Below, one piece after another: positions 1 to 8,661 of a stretch of 64,000 nucleotides of DNA (positions are counted from its first letter, which is position 1; each line of letters starts with the position of its first letter). Where the stretch lies: contig JBGQNR010000003.1 of NCBI GenBank assembly GCA_041501225.1, positions 1 to 64,000 of the forward strand. The letters run 5' to 3'. The notes under the pieces were generated by a model, which made no database searches, was not told where the DNA came from, and saw only the letters and a list, made by a program, of their open reading frames with translations. The position numbers were made by a program, and so were the translations under genes. The stretch comes from JAFNAG01 sp041501225. GTDB lineage: Bacteria > Acidobacteriota > UBA6911.

Positions 1-260
1 AGAGGATGCGAACCGCTGTTTCCTCTTATCCGCTAAGGATCGCCGACAATGTCGAGATTCCAATTACCGTCTCTCTCGGATGTGCCACGATGTCGCAGGC
101 CCAGCCTTTCGCAACTGCTGCCCATCTGCTGCGCGAGGCCGACCGCTGTCTTTACGTTGCCAAGCAAAGCGGGCGCAACAAGGTGGTGAGTGGCGCCGGC
201 ATCGAATCCGCCCCGGATTCTTCATTGCCGGGCGAGTGCCAAAAATCCGCCGGCAGATAA
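1..260 (+). CDS. GGDEF-domain protein (diguanylate cyclase), C-terminal fragment
   Basis: The reading frame is open from the window edge and stops at 258-260, so the start lies outside. The visible 85 or so residues match the end of a GGDEF domain: a TVSLGCA strand, then the closing helix ADRCLYVAKQSGRNKV, which resembles the conserved ADxALYxAKxxGRN signature. GGDEF proteins make cyclic di-GMP from two GTP. The GGDEF active-site loop itself is outside the window, so activity cannot be judged. About 25 residues follow the domain with no recognisable motif. The next gene converges on it from the other strand. Confidence 0.8.
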   Translation, partial: RMRTAVSSYPLRIADNVEIPITVSLGCATMSQAQPFATAAHLLREADRCLYVAKQSGRNKVVSGAGIESAPDSSLPGECQKSAGR

Positions 261-343
261 ACTCCGCCGGCAACGAAAGACCGGCATCGCCATGCGCATA
301 GTTTCGCCCGGCGCGCATCCAGTACCACCTCGACAATTTACGA

Positions 344-3300
344 TCACCTCTGCCCGGGGACCGCGGTCATTTTGATCGGTGGAATCGGCTTCGCGGGAGG
401 AGGCTGGATCTTGTTGTCGGCAAGCGCTCGATAAAGAGCCGGCAACGCCGTTGTCAGCACGTCGTTGAGATCCGCGATCAGTCCGGCTAGCACCTCCCGG
501 CTATCGCGCGCGAGCTGGAGCTGCGCCGGGGTGGGCAACGCGGTGAAGGCCATGATCTGGCTCCGAACTGCGGTCAACTGGCCTCGAAGGCCTTGCGCTC
601 CGGCTCCTGCTCCCCGGCCGCCCGCAGACGGCGTCCCGGCTCCCAGTTGTTGTGCGAGCCCGGCGAGACGCTTCACCAATGCTTCCGCGGCTTCGGTGAC
701 CGGGGCAGGCGCGTTCGGCAAAGGCTTTATGAGATCCTGGACCGCTCGGACCTGCTCGTTGGCTGCGGAGATCGCTGCATTGGCTTCATTCAGCGGACGC
801 TGAAGCTCGTGCAGCATGAGAGCGGTGTCGTGCTGGATTTTGCGATCCGCGTCGCTGATGGTGATTTGCGGATCACCCTGCACCTGCAGCATGCGGCTTT
901 CCGCTTCGCGTCCGGACACCGTCAAGGTGACCCGGTAATCGCCAGGCAGGACGAACGGGCTGGCCGATCCACCCCCTCCGGGTCCCGACCGGCCGCGAGC
1001 CGCATCCACAGGCTGATGCCTGAGGTCCCAGTAGACGCGGTTCACTCCCGTAGTCCGGGAATTTTTCAGATCCTCTGGAGACAGATCGCGTGCCACCGAC
1101 CCCGCAGCATCGCGGATCGTGATGCGGATGTCCTCCGGTGCATCCTTCACATAGTAGCTGATGGCGGCACCCACCTCCGGATTTTGACCCCAGAAGCGCC
1201 GGTCTCCCGGATAATTGGCGTGCTCGTTCGACGGGCTGAATTGGATAGCGGGGCTGAGGTCGAACAGATAGGCCTGGGTCTTAGTCGCTTCGGCCGCTTG
1301 CTGGATGGGTGCGATGTTGTCCAGGATCCAGAGACTGCGCCCATGTGTGGCCAGTAGCATATCGTTTGCGCGCGGGTGAATCGTAATCTCGTCGACCGGC
1401 ACCGTCGGCAGATTGTTCTTCAAGCCCAACCAGTGCTGGCCTCGGTCCAGGGTTACAAACAACCCGAACTCCGTCCCCAGGTAAAGGACATCCAGGTTCC
1501 TTGGGTCTTCGGTGAGACAGTTGACGGTCTGACCGCCCGGCAGCGTGGATGCGAGCGATTTCCATGAATTGCCGTAATCCGTGGTTCCATAGACATACGG
1601 TGTATAGTCGTCCATGCGGTGGTTATTGAAGGTGGCATAGGCTGTCGCTTCGTTGAAGGCAGACGCGACCAGACGGCCGGTCGATGCGCCCGGCGGCAGG
1701 CCCGGGAATTTCCCGCTGATGTTGATCCAGGTTATCCCTCCATCCTTGGACACATTCACCGTTCCGTCATCGGCCCCCGCGTAATAGAGCCCTGGTTTTT
1801 TGGGAGATTCCGTCAATGCAACCAGGGTTGGATAGGCCGAAACCCCATCATTCTTGGAGAGCTTGATCTCTTTTCCTGTCACACCCATGAGGGAGAGCGT
1901 GTCCCGGTCGACTCCGCTGGTAAGGTCCGGGCTGATTGCCTCCCATGAGTCGCCGCGATTCGTCGACCGGAAGATCTTGTTGGCTCCGATCAGAAGCGTC
2001 TTGGAATCGTGAGGGGACAGGATCAACGGAGTGTCCCACGCCCAGCGTAGAGGTGGTTCGCCCCTTGCCGCCTGGGGTCTGATGGTCTTGCGCTCGTTTG
2101 AGTCGCGGTCGATGCGCGCCAGGTTGCCATCCTGCGTTTCGGCGTAAATAGTGCGCGCGTCCAGTGGATCCGCCATCGCGACGAAACCGTCGCCGATCGC
2201 GAGCGTGAACCAATCCTGATTGGTGATGCCGAAGCGATTACGCACGGCGCTCGGCCCGCCCCAGACATCGTTGTCCTGGAGCCCGCCGTAGACGCGATAG
2301 GGCGTATCCATGTCGTAGCCGACGTGATAGAACTGGCCGATCGGCAGGTTGTCCACGAAGTCCCAGGTCGCGCCGCGGTCATAGGATATTGCAATCCCCA
2401 CATCGGAGCCGATCATCAGGTGAGCTGAATCCCGCGGATCTATCCACATCGCATGGACATCCAAATCGTCGCGCGGACGATCGCCGCCCGGACGGGTGTA
2501 CGATACCCGCACTTCTTTAAATGTCCGGCCGCCGTCGTCGGACACCATGAGGCGAACGCCGACGACGTAAATGCGCTGAACATCATTAGGATCGACTCTG
2601 ACCTGGCTGAAATAGCTCGGGCGGGGATTGGTATTGCTCATTTTGGTCCAGCGCGCGCCCGCGTCATCGGACCGGTAAAGTCCGGAATCCGATTCATGCT
2701 GAATCAACGCATAGACGATTTTCGGATCCGTGCGACAGATATCGATTCCTATGCGACCCAGCGCCCCGCCGGGAATGCCGTTAGTCAGCCTGATCCATGT
2801 TTTCCCGGCGTCGTCGGTCTTATAGATCCCGCTTCCCGGGCCGCCGCCGTTAAAGCCCCACACCGAGCGTTGCCGCTGATACATCGCGGCGTAAAGCACC
2901 TTGTTATTCGACGGATCCATCACCAGGTCGGTTGCGCCCGTCTCTTCGTCGACCAACAGCGCCTGCGTCCATGTAAGACCGCCATCCACCGTTTTAAACA
3001 CGCCGCGTTCCTTGTTGGGACCCCAAAGATGTCCCGTGGCTGCCACATACACCACGTCGTGATCGAGAGGATCAATGACGATGCGGCCCACGTGTCTGGA
3101 TTCAAAAAGCCCCATGTTCTTCCAGGTCTGGCCGCCATCCATGGACTTGAAGACTCCGCCGCCCCAGGAAGAGCTTTGACGATTGTTGTTCTCGCCTGTG
3201 CCCACCCACACCAGGTTGGCGCTGTCTTGCGGGATCGCGACCGCGCCGATCGAAATTACGTCCTGGCGGTCGAACACCGGTTCCCAGGTGGTGCCGTTGT

Positions 3301-3550
3301 TTATGGTCTTCCACAGGCCGCCCGTCGCGGCGCCGGCATAAAAAACCGCCGGCCGCTTTTCCAAGACGGCCAGGTCGCCGATGCGGCCGCCCATGGTAGC
3401 AGGGCCGATGCTCCGGAACGTCAGACGATCAAAGATGCTTTCGACCGGGGTGGATGGTCCCTGGGCAGGAGGATCCGCCAAACCGACGATTACGAACAAA
3501 GCGGGGAAACTGACAACAGCGATCCAATGTAGGCGTGAAAATCGATGCAT
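344..3550 (-). CDS. Secreted sortilin/VPS10-like BNR-repeat protein
   Basis: A 1,068-residue exported protein. I start at the ATG at 3548-3550 because a signal peptide follows at once (basic MHRFSRLHW, then a hydrophobic run) and a GGGAG ribosome site lies 6 nt upstream; the open frame runs 31 codons further up. About eleven Asp-box repeats (SxDxGxTW type, such as SMDGGQTWKN and SKDGGITWIN) fill roughly residues 60-760 and predict beta-propellers. The last 250 residues are Ala/Gly/Pro rich with a GGRGAGAGAQG stretch. Proteins of this type are abundant in Acidobacteriota and are often annotated as glycosyl hydrolase or sortilin-like, but no catalytic residues can be assigned. The substrate is unknown. 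Confidence 0.85.
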   Translation of the reverse strand: MHRFSRLHWIAVVSFPALFVIVGLADPPAQGPSTPVESIFDRLTFRSIGPATMGGRIGDLAVLEKRPAVFYAGAATGGLWKTINNGTTWEPVFDRQDVISIGAVAIPQDSANLVWVGTGENNNRQSSSWGGGVFKSMDGGQTWKNMGLFESRHVGRIVIDPLDHDVVYVAATGHLWGPNKERGVFKTVDGGLTWTQALLVDEETGATDLVMDPSNNKVLYAAMYQRQRSVWGFNGGGPGSGIYKTDDAGKTWIRLTNGIPGGALGRIGIDICRTDPKIVYALIQHESDSGLYRSDDAGARWTKMSNTNPRPSYFSQVRVDPNDVQRIYVVGVRLMVSDDGGRTFKEVRVSYTRPGGDRPRDDLDVHAMWIDPRDSAHLMIGSDVGIAISYDRGATWDFVDNLPIGQFYHVGYDMDTPYRVYGGLQDNDVWGGPSAVRNRFGITNQDWFTLAIGDGFVAMADPLDARTIYAETQDGNLARIDRDSNERKTIRPQAARGEPPLRWAWDTPLILSPHDSKTLLIGANKIFRSTNRGDSWEAISPDLTSGVDRDTLSLMGVTGKEIKLSKNDGVSAYPTLVALTESPKKPGLYYAGADDGTVNVSKDGGITWINISGKFPGLPPGASTGRLVASAFNEATAYATFNNHRMDDYTPYVYGTTDYGNSWKSLASTLPGGQTVNCLTEDPRNLDVLYLGTEFGLFVTLDRGQHWLGLKNNLPTVPVDEITIHPRANDMLLATHGRSLWILDNIAPIQQAAEATKTQAYLFDLSPAIQFSPSNEHANYPGDRRFWGQNPEVGAAISYYVKDAPEDIRITIRDAAGSVARDLSPEDLKNSRTTGVNRVYWDLRHQPVDAARGRSGPGGGGSASPFVLPGDYRVTLTVSGREAESRMLQVQGDPQITISDADRKIQHDTALMLHELQRPLNEANAAISAANEQVRAVQDLIKPLPNAPAPVTEAAEALVKRLAGLAQQLGAGTPSAGGRGAGAGAQGLRGQLTAVRSQIMAFTALPTPAQLQLARDSREVLAGLIADLNDVLTTALPALYRALADNKIQPPPAKPIPPIKMTAVPGQR

Positions 3551-3733
3551 GGCAAACTCCCGGGAAATTGCAGCGGGATACTTTATAGGACATTCCCTCG
3601 TGCGATGCAAGCTGTGTCCCCAATTGCAGACGGTTATTCGCAAATCGCTTTAGGTAATCCACCGTTTCTGGCGGTGAGACTCGAAAAGGCTCTGCCCTTC
3701 CTGCGGCCTTTGAAAGAGAAAATCCGCCAGAAA

Positions 3734-3829
3734 GATGAACCGCGAAGACCTCAAAGACCACAAAGAAGAAACTCCGGAAAATCACCAGGATGTTGTTTCT
3801 TAGAGGTCTTTGGGTCTTTGCGGTTCATC
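3734..3829. repeat. Period-9 hairpin element
   Basis: Left arm 3734-3772 and right arm 3795-3829 are imperfect inverted repeats with a spacer of about 22 nt. Each arm is made of short tandem units (CGCGAAGAC, CTCAAAGAC, CACAAAGA). It lies between divergent genes, so it is not an ordinary terminator. It belongs to the same loose family as the elements at 14465, 15534 and 53661. Confidence 0.75.
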
Positions 3830-4094
3830 CTGCTTCGCGGCCTTTCTTGACATGACACCGGAGCCTGGCCAAGCCAATGCCTCCCGCTTTGCGGGTGGTA
3901 GCTCACTTTTCATGCGTCGCCGGGTGCGCCACGCGCATGAGGAACTGTTCCGAGAATAGAAGCAGAAGGCCAAAACCGTTTTTCATGCGCATTTTTTTGA
4001 TCCAGCATGGGTAATTTCGAGGTGGTTTCGTGTTAGGATCAGGCGTCATTTGGGTTGCAGTTTTAGCTACGCTTGACTCTTGGCTGGCAGGTTC

Positions 4095-4115
4095 AGGATC
4101 CATTTCCTGGATCCT
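4095..4115. promoter_or_regulatory. Dyad upstream of dmsA, possible operator
   Basis: AGGATCC (4095-4101) and GGATCCT (4109-4115) form a 7-bp dyad with a 7-nt spacer, centred about 25 bp before the dmsA start. A second perfect palindrome, TTCTGCAGAA, runs into the start codon itself. Regulator binding is inference; no factor can be named. Confidence 0.25.
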
Positions 4116-4129
4116 TCTGATTCTGCAGA

Positions 4130-6514
4130 ATGAGAAGTATGACCACACCCGCTCCTCTAAGTCGACGCTGTTTCCTCAAGTGCAGCACGCTCCTGGGTTC
4201 TTCGTTTTTCACCGCTTTTCCGCTCAGCAAGGGCGCCAACATCATCGTTCCGATCCAGGACGTGGCCTCGGGCGAGCGGGTCATTCGGGTCGGCTGTCCT
4301 TCGCACAACTGTGGCGGGCGCTGCCTGCTCAAAGTGCATGTCCTGGACGGGGTCATTGCCAGGATTGAAAGCGACGATCGGCCTACGGATACTCTCGAGG
4401 ATCCCCAGCTCCGTGCCTGCATTCGTGGCCGCGCCTACCGCCATCGTCAGTATCATCGCGACCGTTTGAAGTATCCGATGAAGAGAACGGGAAAGCGAGG
4501 CGAGGGGAAGTTCGAGCGCGTCACCTGGAATGAAGCGCTGGACAAAGTGGCCGCAGAATTAACGCGCGTCAAGAAAACCTGCGGGAATTCGGCATTTCTG
4601 GTTCCTTATGGGACCGGCAGCTACAACCAGATCAACGGCCGCCAGACAGCTCAACGATTGCTGAATCTATTCGGAGGCTCTCTCGGCCAGTACAACAGCT
4701 ACTCCTGGGCCTGCATCTCGACGGTCACTTCCACCGTATATGGGACCGATATCACTGGAAACCAGCGCCAGGATTGGGTGAATTCCAAATACATCCTGAT
4801 GTGGAGCTGGAACCCGGCCGAGATGCGCGACGGCACCAACACGGAGTTTTTTCTCCGGAAGGCCCGGGAAAAGGGAGCTCGCATCGTCTGCATCGATCCG
4901 CGCATGACCTTGAGCGCCGTGTCTCTGGCCGACGAGTGGATCCCCATCCGTCCCGGGACCGACGTCGCCATGATGTCGGCGATGGTATACGTCATGATCA
5001 AGGACGGCCTCTATGATGCGGAGTTCGTGAAGACCTATTGTCTGGGCTTCGATGAAACCCAGATGCCGGCGGAGGCCAAGGGAGCGGAAACATACAAGGA
5101 CTACATTCTAGGGACACGGGACAAGATCCCCAAAACTCCCGAATGGGCGGAGTCGATCACCGGCGTTCCTAGGGAGACCATTGCGCGCATTGCGAAAGAA
5201 TATGCCACCACAAAGCCCGGCGTTCTCTATCAGGGGTACGGCATGCAGAGGCGGGCGTATGGGGAGCAGGTTGTCCGGGCTGGCTGTGTGCTGGCGGCTC
5301 TAACCGGTAATGTCGGTATCCCGGGTGGCTGGGCCGGGGGTATCGCGCTTCAGGCGAAAGACGGCGGGCCGCTCTGGAACGTTTTCCCCACCGGACCCAA
5401 CCCGGTGAAAGGCAGCATCCCATCGTTCCTTTGGACCGAAGCCGTTCTCCGGGGAAAGGAAATGGGGCCGGAACTCGGGGTTCGGGGAGTTTCAAGACTG
5501 GACAACAACATCAAGCTTATGTATGCCGTGGCATCGAATCTCCTGGCGAATCAGCATGCCAACCTGAATCGCACGGCGAAAATCCTCCAGGATGAAAGCC
5601 TCGTCGAATTCATTGTTGTCCAGGACAACTTCCTGACCCCTACAGCGCGCTTTGCAGATATCCTATTGCCGGCATGCACCCAGTTTGAAACCTGGGGCGT
5701 GGAAGACGGATGGAAGTACGGGGATGAGGTGATCCTCATGCCCAAGATCGTGGATCCGCCTTTTGAAACCAAGAGCGATTACCGGATCTGTTCGGAGATT
5801 GCGGAGCGGCTGGGTATCGGCGCGGCCTATACCGAAGGACGGAGCGAGCGCGACTGGGTGGAATGGTCTCTGGGCCAGCTTCGGAAAGCTCGGTTCCCCA
5901 AGCTACCGGGACTGGCGGAGTTCGAGAAGAGCAATGCCGGGATCTACACCGTGCCGGTGACGAATCCCGCGGTAGCCTGCGCCGATTTCCGCAAAGATCC
6001 TGTCAAAAATCCCCTGACCACTCCCTCAGGAAAGATCGAGATCTTTTCCCAGAGGCTCGACGCTCAAAACAAACCGAAGGAGATTCCCGCGGTGCCCAAA
6101 TATATCCAGGAATGGGAGAGTCCCTTCGGCCCGGAGGCAAAGAAGTTCCCTCTGCAGGCACTGGGGCACCACACTCTGGCCCGTGTCCATTCCACACTCG
6201 CAGGAGTCGACTGGCTGGAGGAAGCCTTCCCGCAGCGGGTGTTCATCAACCCGATCGATGCCTCGGCTCGCGGCATCCAGAATTCCGATGAGGTCAGGGT
6301 CTTCAACGATCGGGGCGAAATCAGGATCGTGTGCCGCGTGACCAGGCGGATTATGCCCGGCGTCGTGGCCATTCCTCAAGGAGCGTGGTGGGCGCCGGAC
6401 GACAAAGGAATTGACCGCGGCGGTTCGATTAATGTCCTGACTTCCGAGCGCTGGACGCCGTACGCTTTCGGCAACGCCCAGCACACCATCATGGTTGAGA
6501 TCAAGAAAGTCTGA
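4130..6514 (+). CDS. dmsA: DmsA-type molybdopterin oxidoreductase, catalytic subunit
   Basis: 794 residues, close to E. coli DmsA (about 814), and similar to it along the whole length, for example DRLKYPMKR, GEGKFERV, DEWIPIRPGTD, AKTPEWA-like and NPLTTPSGKIEI segments. A twin-arginine signal (SRRCFLK) near the N-terminus predicts Tat export. Cys56, Cys61, Cys65 and Cys97 fit the [4Fe-4S] site of the family. A serine in the NSYSWAC region aligns with the segment that carries the molybdenum ligand in DmsA. It probably reduces an S- or N-oxide at the periplasmic face; the true substrate cannot be told from sequence. dmsB follows 10 bp after the stop. No DmsC-type membrane anchor gene follows. 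The start could also be the ATG at 4139. Confidence 0.88.
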   Translation: MRSMTTPAPLSRRCFLKCSTLLGSSFFTAFPLSKGANIIVPIQDVASGERVIRVGCPSHNCGGRCLLKVHVLDGVIARIESDDRPTDTLEDPQLRACIRGRAYRHRQYHRDRLKYPMKRTGKRGEGKFERVTWNEALDKVAAELTRVKKTCGNSAFLVPYGTGSYNQINGRQTAQRLLNLFGGSLGQYNSYSWACISTVTSTVYGTDITGNQRQDWVNSKYILMWSWNPAEMRDGTNTEFFLRKAREKGARIVCIDPRMTLSAVSLADEWIPIRPGTDVAMMSAMVYVMIKDGLYDAEFVKTYCLGFDETQMPAEAKGAETYKDYILGTRDKIPKTPEWAESITGVPRETIARIAKEYATTKPGVLYQGYGMQRRAYGEQVVRAGCVLAALTGNVGIPGGWAGGIALQAKDGGPLWNVFPTGPNPVKGSIPSFLWTEAVLRGKEMGPELGVRGVSRLDNNIKLMYAVASNLLANQHANLNRTAKILQDESLVEFIVVQDNFLTPTARFADILLPACTQFETWGVEDGWKYGDEVILMPKIVDPPFETKSDYRICSEIAERLGIGAAYTEGRSERDWVEWSLGQLRKARFPKLPGLAEFEKSNAGIYTVPVTNPAVACADFRKDPVKNPLTTPSGKIEIFSQRLDAQNKPKEIPAVPKYIQEWESPFGPEAKKFPLQALGHHTLARVHSTLAGVDWLEEAFPQRVFINPIDASARGIQNSDEVRVFNDRGEIRIVCRVTRRIMPGVVAIPQGAWWAPDDKGIDRGGSINVLTSERWTPYAFGNAQHTIMVEIKKV

Positions 6515-6524
6515 GGAACGGGTT

Positions 6525-7142
6525 GTGGTGAGTCAGTACGCCTTTTTTGTCAATTCCGACGCCTGTTCGGGCTGCAAGACCTGCCAGGTGGCCTGCAACG
6601 ACCGCAACAACATTCCCAGGGGCCAGCACTGGAGGCGGGTGTATGAAATCACGGCTGGGAACTGGGAAAAGAAGAACGGTGGCTGGATTTCCACGGTCGT
6701 TGCCTACAACCTGTCCATGTCCTGCGTCCATTGCCTGGAACCCGTGTGCGCGAACAATTGCCCGTCGCAATGCATCTGGAAAAGGGATGATGGGATCGTC
6801 CTCATCGACGATTCGCGCTGCTCCCGGTGCCGCCGATGTGAATCAGCCTGCCCCTACAATGCGATCCGTTACGATGCGTCCTCGGACATGCTCCAAAAAT
6901 GCCATTTTTGTGTGGATGACCTGGACTCAGGATTGCCCCCAGCCTGCGTAACCGCATGCCCGAACCGCGCGCTTGATTTCGGCGAATATGATCGACTGCG
7001 GATAAAGTACGGCAATGTGTTCAGGGTATTTCCTCTGCCGGATCCGACCATTGCCGGACCGGCCCTCGTTATTCGCCCCCACCGCAACACCGATATCGTG
7101 CAGAGTCGCGAGCCGGAAGTGTCCAATTGGGGCGAGCTGTGA
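6525..7142 (+). CDS. dmsB: DmsB-type four-cluster ferredoxin subunit
   Basis: 205 residues with sixteen cysteines in four groups: CSGCKTCQVAC, CVHCLEPVCANNCP, CSRCRRCESACP and CHFCVDDLDSGLPPACVTACP, plus the ALDFG segment typical of DmsB. It would pass electrons to the DmsA active site through four [4Fe-4S] clusters. I choose the GTG at 6525 because a GAGGA ribosome site overlaps the dmsA stop and lies 7 nt upstream; the frame can be extended to a TTG at 6495. The N-terminus (VVSQYAFFVNSDACSGC) then matches DmsB. The two genes are clearly cotranscribed. No signal peptide is present, as expected if it is carried out with the Tat-dependent partner. Confidence 0.88.
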   Translation: MVSQYAFFVNSDACSGCKTCQVACNDRNNIPRGQHWRRVYEITAGNWEKKNGGWISTVVAYNLSMSCVHCLEPVCANNCPSQCIWKRDDGIVLIDDSRCSRCRRCESACPYNAIRYDASSDMLQKCHFCVDDLDSGLPPACVTACPNRALDFGEYDRLRIKYGNVFRVFPLPDPTIAGPALVIRPHRNTDIVQSREPEVSNWGEL

Positions 7143-7273
7143 TCCCGGCTTAAAGAAAAACGCGAAAAACCCGAAATAACCGCGAGCTTTGGCGTATTTC
7201 GTGGTGGAGTGAAGTTGCCCGGCGAATGGTTCTGTCGGGTGCAGCCAATGCAGGCATTACCCCGAGGGAATCG

Positions 7274-8467
7274 ATGAAACTCGCCTCCGCGCTCCTTGTT
7301 TTATGGACGACACTTTTGCCTCAGGCGTTGCCGGATGGCAAGGACCTGCTCAGGCAGAGCGGAGACGCCTTCAACCGTCTGCGCAGTTATCAATACGAAC
7401 TGGAAATGGTCACGGACATGACAGTGGCTGGCGGCCCTGTCAGCGTGACCATGACGAATTCGGTCGCAGCAATCAATCCCGACAAGAAGAGAATCGAGAC
7501 CCGGTCCCAAATGAGCGGCGCCCGGTCCACAATTGTGTCGGACGGCACCTGCACCTGGTTTTACAACTCCGCCTTGAATCAATATGCGAAGCGCCTTGCC
7601 TCGCAACGCTTTCAGTCCCTGGATGCAAGCTTTGGCTTGGGTCAATTGCCTGAACCGGCGCAGCTCTTTTCCGATGTAAAGACGGTTCGCGATGAAGTCA
7701 TAGAAGCCGGAGGCAGAAAGTATGACTGCTGGCTGGTCGAAGCCAGGATTGACAAGTTTGCGATGGCGCAGCCGCCGGGCACGGTGCTGACTGACTGTGC
7801 CGTCAGCTTCTGGATCACCAAGGACCGCAAGATAGCCCTGCGGACGACGCTGTCGGGCAAAATGCAGGGCAGCGCCGTGGCAGGCACCATCGATGTGCGG
7901 CAGAAGATGACGACGGTCTCTCTGAAACTGAATGCCGACCTGCCCGATGAGCTCTTTCACTTTACGGCGCCGGCCGGCGCCAGCGAGGTCGAGGAATTCG
8001 ACACCCCCAGCCTCCGCAAGCCCGATCTGGCAGGCAAGCCCGCACCCGCATTCCGCGTCTTGTCTCTGGATGGCAAGGCCTATGATCTTGCCGGGCTGAA
8101 AGGGAAGGTGGTGCTGCTCGACTTCTGGGCTTCCTGGTGCGGCCCCTGCCGGCAGGAGATGCCCGAGTTGGGCAAACTTCAGGAAGAATATCGTACCAGC
8201 GGGTTTGTCCTGATCGGTCTCGACGTCGGCGAGGATCGGGCGACTGTGGAGAGTTACCTCAAAAAATCCGGCGTCATTCACGCGATCGGATTGGCCGACG
8301 GTACGAATATGGCCTTCGACTACAAGGTCAGCGCGCTGCCTACTTACGTGCTCATAGGCCGGGATGGCATCGTCGTCGGTTACCAGATCGGCAGCAACGG
8401 ACCAGAGGCGCTCCGCACCCTGCTGGCAAAAGCCGGTCTGAAACCGATCGAAGGCAAAGAGAGATAA
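7274..8467 (+). CDS. TlpA-like thioredoxin with LolA-like/DUF2092-type N-terminal domain
   Basis: 397 residues. The ATG at 7274 has GGGA 4 nt upstream and is followed by a signal peptide (MKLASALLVLWTTLLPQALP); the frame is open upstream but without such a signal. Residues about 20-255 resemble a LolA/DUF2092-like lipoprotein-binding beta domain. Residues about 265-390 are a TlpA/ResA thioredoxin fold with the redox pair Cys289 and Cys292 in WASWCGPC, and the cis-proline segment ALPTYVLI. This predicts a periplasmic disulfide reductase. It follows dmsAB by 131 bp on the same strand and may serve that enzyme, but this is inference, since this domain pairing is common elsewhere in acidobacteria. 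Confidence 0.82.
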   Translation: MKLASALLVLWTTLLPQALPDGKDLLRQSGDAFNRLRSYQYELEMVTDMTVAGGPVSVTMTNSVAAINPDKKRIETRSQMSGARSTIVSDGTCTWFYNSALNQYAKRLASQRFQSLDASFGLGQLPEPAQLFSDVKTVRDEVIEAGGRKYDCWLVEARIDKFAMAQPPGTVLTDCAVSFWITKDRKIALRTTLSGKMQGSAVAGTIDVRQKMTTVSLKLNADLPDELFHFTAPAGASEVEEFDTPSLRKPDLAGKPAPAFRVLSLDGKAYDLAGLKGKVVLLDFWASWCGPCRQEMPELGKLQEEYRTSGFVLIGLDVGEDRATVESYLKKSGVIHAIGLADGTNMAFDYKVSALPTYVLIGRDGIVVGYQIGSNGPEALRTLLAKAGLKPIEGKER

Positions 8468-8490
8468 TTCCCCACCGCTCTCCCAAAAGC

Positions 8491-8564
8491 ACAATGCAGA
8501 GGGCGCAGAGGCTGCAGAGAACTTTTTGTTTTTGAATAACTTTTTTCTGCGGCCTCTGCGTTGA
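8491..8564. repeat. Hairpin element of the GCAGAGG class
   Basis: Left arm 8491-8520 (GCAGAGGGCGCAGAGG units) pairs imperfectly with 8546-8564 (CTGCGGCCTCTGCG). It lies between convergent genes and has T-rich DNA in the loop. On the minus strand it begins AGATCAACGCAGAGG, the same sequence that opens the copies at 39364, 52145 and 60275. Confidence 0.75.
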
Positions 8565-8661
8565 TCTGTTACCCTTTTGCTGCAATGGCAGGGATTTATA
8601 CGAAAGCGGTACGAATTGGTCGATCCTTGCTTTTCGTGGTGGCTGTCAAGGAGAGAGGAAT

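Larger units (their letters stand above)
3551..4129. other. Divergent intergenic region before dmsA
   Basis: This 579-bp gap separates the divergent sortilin-like gene and dmsA. It holds a period-9 hairpin element (3734-3829) and two dyads next to the dmsA start, listed separately. I see no credible gene in the rest; the short frames here have no ribosome site or recognisable product. Confidence 0.6.

Noticed and set aside
593..1357. Long antisense open frame of 254 codons, with others at 2453-3532
   Set aside because: They are shadows of the high-GC sortilin-like gene: no ribosome site, no signal or domain, and Arg/His/Ala-rich composition typical of the opposite strand.
7143..7273. AACGCGAAAAACCCGAAATAAC stretch (shortened here) as another period-9 hairpin
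   Set aside because: Only weak pairing with GGCGTATTTCGTGG downstream; too short and imperfect to count as a member of the family.
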